A DNA stretch of 9,932 nt from JANXLS01 sp038227045. Lineage in GTDB: Bacteria > Planctomycetota > SZUA-567 > H5-PLA8. The notes beneath the pieces are model-generated. The model saw nothing but the letters and a program-made list of their open reading frames with translations, did not search any database and was not told where the DNA came from. Below, piece after piece: positions 6,786-9,932 of the stretch (positions are counted from its first letter, which is position 1; each line of letters opens with the position of its first letter). Made by a program: the position numbers and the translations under genes. The stretch lies in the NCBI GenBank assembly GCA_038227045.1, contig JBBRQD010000166.1:1-9932 (forward strand), read 5' to 3'.

Positions 6786-8603
6786 TTACGCGGGTTGTAC
6801 TACTGCCTCTTCCTTCGTCTGCTCCTCTTGCAGCGACACCCAGCGCTCTTCGATCTCTTCGAGTTTCTTCACGACGGCGATGTGCTCGTCTCGCAGGCGT
6901 GTCTTCTCCCTTGGATCGGTGGCCGAATGCAACTGCTCGTCCAGCGTCTTTTTCTTCTCGGTATACTTGGTCATCTGCCGCTCGACCGACTGCAGTTGCG
7001 TGCGCAGATCGAACAGGCGGCGGTTGCGCGCCTTGCGCTCGGCTTTGCTCTGTTCCGTCTCTTCGGCGACAGGCGCCGCCGTGCGCGTTTTGCCGTCGCC
7101 GCGATGGCCTTCTTCAACTTCCTTTTTCACGCGATACAGGTACGCGTCGTAATCGCCGGCATAATTGGTGACGTTGCCGTCGCGCACTTCGATCACCGCC
7201 GTGGCCATGCGCTCCATGAAACTGCGATCGTGGCTGGTGAAGATCACCGTGCCGCGATAGCGCGTCAGTGCGTCCGCCAGAGCCTCGACGGTCTCGACGT
7301 CCAAATGATTTCCGGGTTCATCCAGAATCAGCACTGTGTGTTTTCCCAACAGCAGCCCCGCCATGCACAGGCGCGCGCGTTCGCCGCCGCTCAGCACCGA
7401 AATTTCCTTGTCCACGTCGTCGCCGCGAAACAGAAAACTTCCCGCCATGTCGAGCACGGTTTGCACCGTCGCGTCGCCCGTCGCCGCCGCGCTGAGGTAC
7501 TCGCGCACCGTGTAATGCTCGGGCAGCGTCGTATAGACGTGCTGCGCGTAACAGCCGATGTCGCAGCCGAAACTCCATTTCAAACCGCCGGCCAGCGGTT
7601 CGAGCGAAGCGCTGACCGTGCGCAGAAACGTGGTCTTCCCCTGGCCGTTGTCGCCGACTACGGCGGTGCGTGTGCCGTGCAAAATTTCGACCGCGATATT
7701 CGAGGCGACGATGTGCTCGCCGTAGCCGATGCTCAGGTCCGTGCAGCGCAGCGCGGGGCCGGAGCGCGTCTCGACTTGCGGAACTTTCATGCGCACGTTT
7801 TTCTCGGCGCGTTCGATCGTTTTATATCCTTCGTTGAGACGGTCGAGTTGCTTGGACTTCGAGCGCGCTTGCGCGGCGGTGTTCGCGCCGACGCGATTTT
7901 TCGCGATGAACGTTTCCAGTTGCTGGCGCTTGACCAGAATCGCGGCGTTGGAGCGTTCGGCGTGTTCGCGCTGCTCAATTTCATAGTTCAAAAACGCGTC
8001 CACGTTGCCTGGATAGAGCGTCAATTTTCCGCGCGACAAACTAATGGTATGGTCACAGACATCGTTCAAGAACGTGCGATCGTGGGAGACAACCACGACG
8101 CCGCTGCGGAAGTCTTTCAAGAAATCTTCGAGCAGCAATTGCGTGCGCAAATCCAGGAAATTCGTCGGTTCGTCGAGCAACAGCAGGTTCGGTTCGTGAA
8201 GCAGTAGCGCAGTGAGTTTCACGCGCGTCTGCCAGCCGCCCGAGAGCATTTTGACAAGGCTTTCGAGCTTCGCGCCTTTGATCTCGAATTGGTCGGCCAT
8301 CTGCCCGCATTTCCAATCGGGTTGGCCGGTGTCGCGCATCAGGAAATCGAGGACGGTTTCGCCGTCGTGAAAGGGGTCGTGCTGGCGCAAATAGCCGAGG
8401 CGCAGCCGGGGATGGCGGGTCACTTCGCCCTTGTCGAGCTCTTCTTCGCCGAGCAGAATGCGCATCAGCGTGGACTTGCCGGCGCCGTTGCGCCCGATCA
8501 TGCCGACTTTGTGATCGTCGGTAAACTCCGCTTCCGCGCCGTCCAACAGCACCTGCAAACCGTAACTTTTGAAGGCGTTTTCGATCTTGAGCATTGTGGC
8601 CAT
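6786..8603 (-). CDS. ABC-F family ATP-binding protein (ribosome-associated)
   Basis: A 605-residue soluble protein with two ABC ATPase domains and no membrane segments, typical of ABC-F proteins that bind the ribosomal E site and act on translation (EttA/Uup/YheS type, or antibiotic protection). Domain 1: Walker A GRNGAGKS (37-44), signature LSGGWQTR (120-127), Walker B LLLLDEPTNFLD (140-151), switch SHDR (173-176). The interdomain linker (about 205-285) is the helical P-site tRNA-interaction region. Domain 2: Walker A GDNGQGKT (317-324), signature LSGGERAR (404-411), Walker B LILDEPGNHLD (425-435), switch SHDR (457-460). A charged C-terminal coiled coil (about 515-597) resembles Uup/YheS-type tails. 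DEPGN replaces the usual DEPTN in domain 2. The open frame continues 106 codons upstream, but the family N-terminus begins at MLKIENAFKSYG, so the ATG at 8603 (or 8594) is used; neither has a clear Shine-Dalgarno. Transcribed alone, ending at the terminator at 6718-6749. Resistance versus housekeeping role cannot be decided. Confidence 0.95.
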   Translation of the reverse strand: MATMLKIENAFKSYGLQVLLDGAEAEFTDDHKVGMIGRNGAGKSTLMRILLGEEELDKGEVTRHPRLRLGYLRQHDPFHDGETVLDFLMRDTGQPDWKCGQMADQFEIKGAKLESLVKMLSGGWQTRVKLTALLLHEPNLLLLDEPTNFLDLRTQLLLEDFLKDFRSGVVVVSHDRTFLNDVCDHTISLSRGKLTLYPGNVDAFLNYEIEQREHAERSNAAILVKRQQLETFIAKNRVGANTAAQARSKSKQLDRLNEGYKTIERAEKNVRMKVPQVETRSGPALRCTDLSIGYGEHIVASNIAVEILHGTRTAVVGDNGQGKTTFLRTVSASLEPLAGGLKWSFGCDIGCYAQHVYTTLPEHYTVREYLSAAATGDATVQTVLDMAGSFLFRGDDVDKEISVLSGGERARLCMAGLLLGKHTVLILDEPGNHLDVETVEALADALTRYRGTVIFTSHDRSFMERMATAVIEVRDGNVTNYAGDYDAYLYRVKKEVEEGHRGDGKTRTAAPVAEETEQSKAERKARNRRLFDLRTQLQSVERQMTKYTEKKKTLDEQLHSATDPREKTRLRDEHIAVVKKLEEIEERWVSLQEEQTKEEAVVQPA

Positions 8604-8820
8604 AATTTTTATGTCTGCCGGGCGACTGAAGTTCGAAGCCGCAACCGGTCCGAGCTTTCCGCGTGTAAAATGATGCTTCCGTGCGTCTCTGAAAGGAGGC
8701 TGTCGCTCCGAACATTTCAGAGCGCAAAAGTGTACTCGATAAATCGAAAAATTCCAGACCCCTACTGCACGCGCTTCACATTTTGCTGGCGATGCGCGCG
8801 GGGAGAAGTACAGTGCGCTT
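8604..8820. promoter_or_regulatory. Divergent intergenic region between ABC-F and small membrane protein genes
   Basis: These 217 bp must carry the promoters of both divergent genes, though I cannot assign convincing -35/-10 boxes. They hold overlapping inverted repeats at 8687-8724. On the plus strand a perfect AAAGGAGG (8692-8699) has no start codon at usable distance, so it is not an obvious ribosome binding site. Confidence 0.5.
8687..8724. repeat. Two overlapping, mutually exclusive inverted repeats in the ABC-F leader
   Basis: CTCTGAAA (8687-8694) pairs with TTTCAGAG (8715-8722), with an inner GGAG/CTCC helix (8695-8698 and 8706-8709). Alternatively CGCTC-c-GAA (8704-8712) pairs with TTC-a-GAGCG (8716-8724), a 21-bp near-palindrome with one mismatch per arm. 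Both use the 8715-8722 segment, so only one can form in RNA. On the minus strand this lies 84-121 nt upstream of the ABC-F start, where an attenuator would be. It could instead be a protein-binding palindrome. Confidence 0.4.
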
Positions 8821-9027
8821 ATGAACCTGGACTCCAGCCTGCTGTTCCTCTCGCTGTTCATCTCGACCGTCGGATTCGGGTACTTCACGTATGGCCGAAA
8901 GACCCAGGCCAATGCGTTCATGGTGAGCGGCGCGGTGATGATGATCTACGGCTATTTTACAGATTCGTTCTGGCTGACGCTGGGGATTGGCGTGGTGCTG
9001 GCGGTGGTACCGTTTTTTGTGCGTTGA
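8821..9027 (+). CDS. Small conserved membrane protein, three hydrophobic segments
   Basis: A 68-residue very hydrophobic protein. Hydrophobic segments lie at about 6-24, 31-46 and 49-67, with a positively charged turn GRK at 25-27 and a terminal FFVR. The pattern (short acidic start, GFGYFTYGRK after the first segment, then PFFVR at the end) resembles a widespread family of about 70-residue inner-membrane proteins often labelled 'amino acid transport protein' without experimental support; I would not assign transport. The start ATG at 8821 is the first Met in frame; only a distant GGGGAG is upstream. It is divergent from the ABC-F gene and converges on the toxin gene, whose stop is 14 bp away. 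Coding is supported by composition: the frame encodes clear membrane segments with charged flanks. Confidence 0.72.
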   Translation: MNLDSSLLFLSLFISTVGFGYFTYGRKTQANAFMVSGAVMMIYGYFTDSFWLTLGIGVVLAVVPFFVR

Positions 9028-9041
9028 CCGAGTCGCTCGCT

Positions 9042-9281
9042 TCACGCTTTTTTGCGCGGACCGATCCAGAACCACAGAATACCGTCTTTGACGGACACAC
9101 CCAACAATCGAAAATCGGAATTGAGCTGTACCGACCACAGATTTCCGACGCGCTTCAAATGCGCGGAGAGCTGGCGCGGATCGGCTTTCAGAGCGTTGTA
9201 CTTTTGATACAGCAGGCTCTGAATCTCCATCGGCAAGGCTTTGCAGACCTTCAGAAAGGATGCCGTCGCGTAATAGTTCAC
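9042..9281 (-). CDS. RelE/ParE-like toxin of a type II toxin-antitoxin pair, atypical C-terminus
   Basis: A 79-residue protein resembling a RelE/ParE-superfamily group of about 80-90 residues. Matching features are ALPMEIQ (15-21), LKADPR (31-36), HLKRVGNLWSVQ (41-52), FRLLGV (57-62) and WFWIG (70-74), the beta-strand core of the fold. Such toxins typically cut mRNA on the ribosome or inhibit gyrase; this one cannot be placed between these. Relatives I recall continue after WFWIG with a His-x-Glu-Tyr-Asp segment; here the chain ends in PRKKA and a stop, and neither other frame downstream restores that motif, so activity may be reduced or lost. The start is GTG at 9281, overlapping the antitoxin stop as GTGA, which implies translational coupling. 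It converges on the small membrane protein gene. Confidence 0.65.
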   Translation of the reverse strand: MNYYATASFLKVCKALPMEIQSLLYQKYNALKADPRQLSAHLKRVGNLWSVQLNSDFRLLGVSVKDGILWFWIGPRKKA

Positions 9282-9484
9282 TGCTTTTTAGTCTTTCGCT
9301 TTTTATGCTCTTCGATCGCTTGAGCCGCCAATTTCATAATCGGCGAGTTCTCGTCGTAAGAATCCCGCTCAATCTGCTGGTCCCACAATTCGTTCTCGTA
9401 GTCGATCATCCAAAGTTTGAACGCGTCGAATTCAATTTTGGTGAGGGCCCGGACGGATTGTTCCAGTTGAGCGATTTGAGTCAT
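9278..9484 (-). CDS. Antitoxin-like partner of the RelE/ParE-like toxin
   Basis: A 68-residue charged protein that precedes and overlaps the toxin gene by 4 nt. It has a helical N-terminus, LEQSVRALTKIEFDAFKLW (7-25), then WDQQIERD (34-41) and a Lys-rich end (KKRKTKKQ). The pattern 'LEQAVRxLSxEEFxAFRxWFxEFDxxxWDxQxExD' is, from memory, the consensus of a common short protein found next to these toxins, so I read it as the antitoxin. No DNA-binding fold (ribbon-helix-helix, HTH or SpoVT/AbrB) is recognisable, so autoregulation is unclear. The start is ATG at 9484 without an obvious Shine-Dalgarno. By eye the pair is lower in GC than the genes to its left, consistent with acquisition. Confidence 0.65.
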   Translation of the reverse strand: MTQIAQLEQSVRALTKIEFDAFKLWMIDYENELWDQQIERDSYDENSPIMKLAAQAIEEHKKRKTKKQ

Positions 9485-9576
9485 AGCATTAGCGCGTCCA
9501 GATTTCTTAAAGAAGGCAGTTCACCCCGTAGCCGTTCGCTCAAAAAGTTTCGTGCACGTACCGCGCACTCCCATTT
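9481..9576 (-). pseudogene. Possible C-terminal gene remnant coupled to the antitoxin start
   Basis: On the minus strand a 31-codon open frame, without its own start codon, follows a TGA at 9577-9579 and ends at a TGA (9481-9483) that overlaps the antitoxin ATG as ATGA. It reads RARNFLSERLRGELPSLRNL before the end, which looks like a protein C-terminus. It could be what is left of a gene destroyed by the adjacent insertion sequence, or plain chance; its GC at third positions is low. Confidence 0.2.
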
Positions 9577-9727
9577 TCAGGACCCCGCGCACATTCGCTT
9601 ACTTGTCTGGCAGTTGGTTGCTACTTTTACTGAGATATTGTCAAAAGTTGTGGATGAGCGAAATTGAAAAGTGCGGCATCTCCTTGGTGATCGAATCAAG
9701 ATTACCAACCGGCCCACAGCGGGCCAG

Positions 9728-9733
9728 AAAGGA
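9728..9733 (+). promoter_or_regulatory. Transposase ribosome binding site next to a GC hairpin
   Basis: AAAGGA is 8 nt before the ATG at 9742. Immediately upstream GGCCC (9711-9715) and GGGCC (9721-9725) form an all-GC 5-bp hairpin, which may limit translation or block read-through from outside promoters, a common feature of insertion sequences. Confidence 0.5.
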
Positions 9734-9741
9734 TACGCCAC

Positions 9742-9932
9742 ATGAGTCAGGTTACGAATGTTGTGCCGTTTTCGCAAGCATCAAGCCGGGACATTTTGAG
9801 CGACATTCTCCACACGGGTGCTCAGGAATTGCTGGCCGCGGCGTTGGAGGCGGAAGTCGCCGAATACCTACAGCGTTTCGAGCACGTGCGAGACGAGACG
9901 GGAAAGCGTGCGGTGGTCCGCAACGGCCATAA
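9742..9932 (+). CDS. IS256-family transposase, N-terminal 63 codons
   Basis: The frame from ATG at 9742 is open to the window edge. It contains GAQELLAAALEAEVAEYLQR (26-45) and DETGKRAVVRNGH (51-63), the N-terminal signature of IS256/Mutator-type DDE transposases, which catalyse cut or copy-out transposition of their own element. The DDE catalytic residues of a roughly 400-residue protein lie beyond the window, so intactness is unknown. The start is supported by AAAGGA 8 nt upstream. It diverges from the antitoxin gene. Confidence 0.9.
   Translation, partial: MSQVTNVVPFSQASSRDILSDILHTGAQELLAAALEAEVAEYLQRFEHVRDETGKRAVVRNGH

Larger units (their letters stand above)
9620..9932 (+). mobile_element. 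IS256-family insertion sequence, left part; continues past the window
   Basis: The element is identified by its transposase start at 9742. The left end should lie roughly 60-130 bp before that, so somewhere about 9610-9680; the given start is an estimate, because the matching right terminal repeat is outside the window. The upstream DNA (AT-richer, with ACTTTT at 9623-9628 and AAAAGT at 9643-9648 as a short inverted repeat) differs in character from the DNA beyond. No target-site duplication can be tested. Confidence 0.6.

Noticed and set aside
6732..8207. 491-codon plus-strand open frame opposite the ABC-F gene
   Set aside because: Antisense shadow of two canonical ATPase domains; it also runs through the terminator of that gene.
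8604..8921. 106-codon N-terminal extension of the ABC-F frame
   Set aside because: The family N-terminus begins at MLKIENAF; the extension has no conserved character and would overlap the divergent small membrane protein gene.
9029..9053. Hairpin CGAG-TCG-CTCG followed by a T run as terminator of the small membrane protein gene
   Set aside because: The stem is only 4 bp and the T run starts 6 nt after it, so it is too weak to call.
8289..9323. 344-codon plus-strand open frame
   Set aside because: It overlaps the ABC-F gene in antisense, the intergenic region, the small membrane protein in another frame, and the toxin gene; no domain is recognisable.
9552..9932. 126-codon plus-strand open frame reaching the window edge
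   Set aside because: The overlapping frame from 9742 encodes the recognisable IS256 transposase N-terminus; this one is its shadow.

Overview
The window looks like a piece of chromosome from a moderately GC-rich bacterium of the Planctomycetes/Verrucomicrobia type. The main evidence is an adjacent gene pair encoding a very large PSCyt1-DUF1549-DUF1553 protein and a Tat-exported DUF1501 protein, a pair massively expanded in those phyla. An ABC-F ATPase with a DEPGNHLD second Walker B region also fits. Acidobacteria or related groups cannot be excluded from sequence alone.

Layout, left to right. Positions 1-205 hold no gene I can support, only one clean hairpin. From 206 to 6589 three minus-strand genes run co-directionally with short gaps. 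In transcription order they are an IclR-family regulator (5798-6589), the 1354-residue cytochrome-like/DUF1549/DUF1553/LamG protein (1676-5740), and the DUF1501 protein (206-1657). The gaps are 57 and 18 bp, with recognisable Shine-Dalgarno sequences, so they are probably one transcription unit. Upstream of the regulator lies an AT-rich promoter region with a perfect 16-bp palindrome plus a third half-site, the best operator candidate in the window. A strong intrinsic terminator (6718-6749) separates this unit from the ABC-F gene (6786-8603, minus strand).

The ABC-F gene has a 217-bp divergent intergenic region upstream, containing two overlapping and mutually exclusive inverted repeats. On the other side of it a 68-residue membrane protein is encoded on the plus strand (8821-9027). 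Next comes a minus-strand toxin-antitoxin-like pair (antitoxin 9278-9484, RelE/ParE-like toxin 9042-9281, 4-nt GTGA overlap), whose toxin lacks the C-terminal end I expect for the family. The window ends inside an IS256-family insertion sequence: the first 63 codons of its transposase start at 9742.

How it works together: the exported pair probably forms a cell-envelope or periplasmic module. Its biochemical role is unproven in the literature I know; such pairs are often thought to act in redox-linked or polymer-degrading envelope functions. Here it may be controlled by a small-molecule-responsive IclR protein. ABC-F is a cytosolic ribosome-associated ATPase and is unrelated. The right end (small membrane protein, TA-like pair, IS256) is accessory-type DNA. 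I see no CRISPR, phage, tRNA or rRNA, and no clearly new multi-gene defence system. The most interesting items are the regulator/operator/envelope-pair unit, the domain architecture of the large protein, and the atypical toxin.
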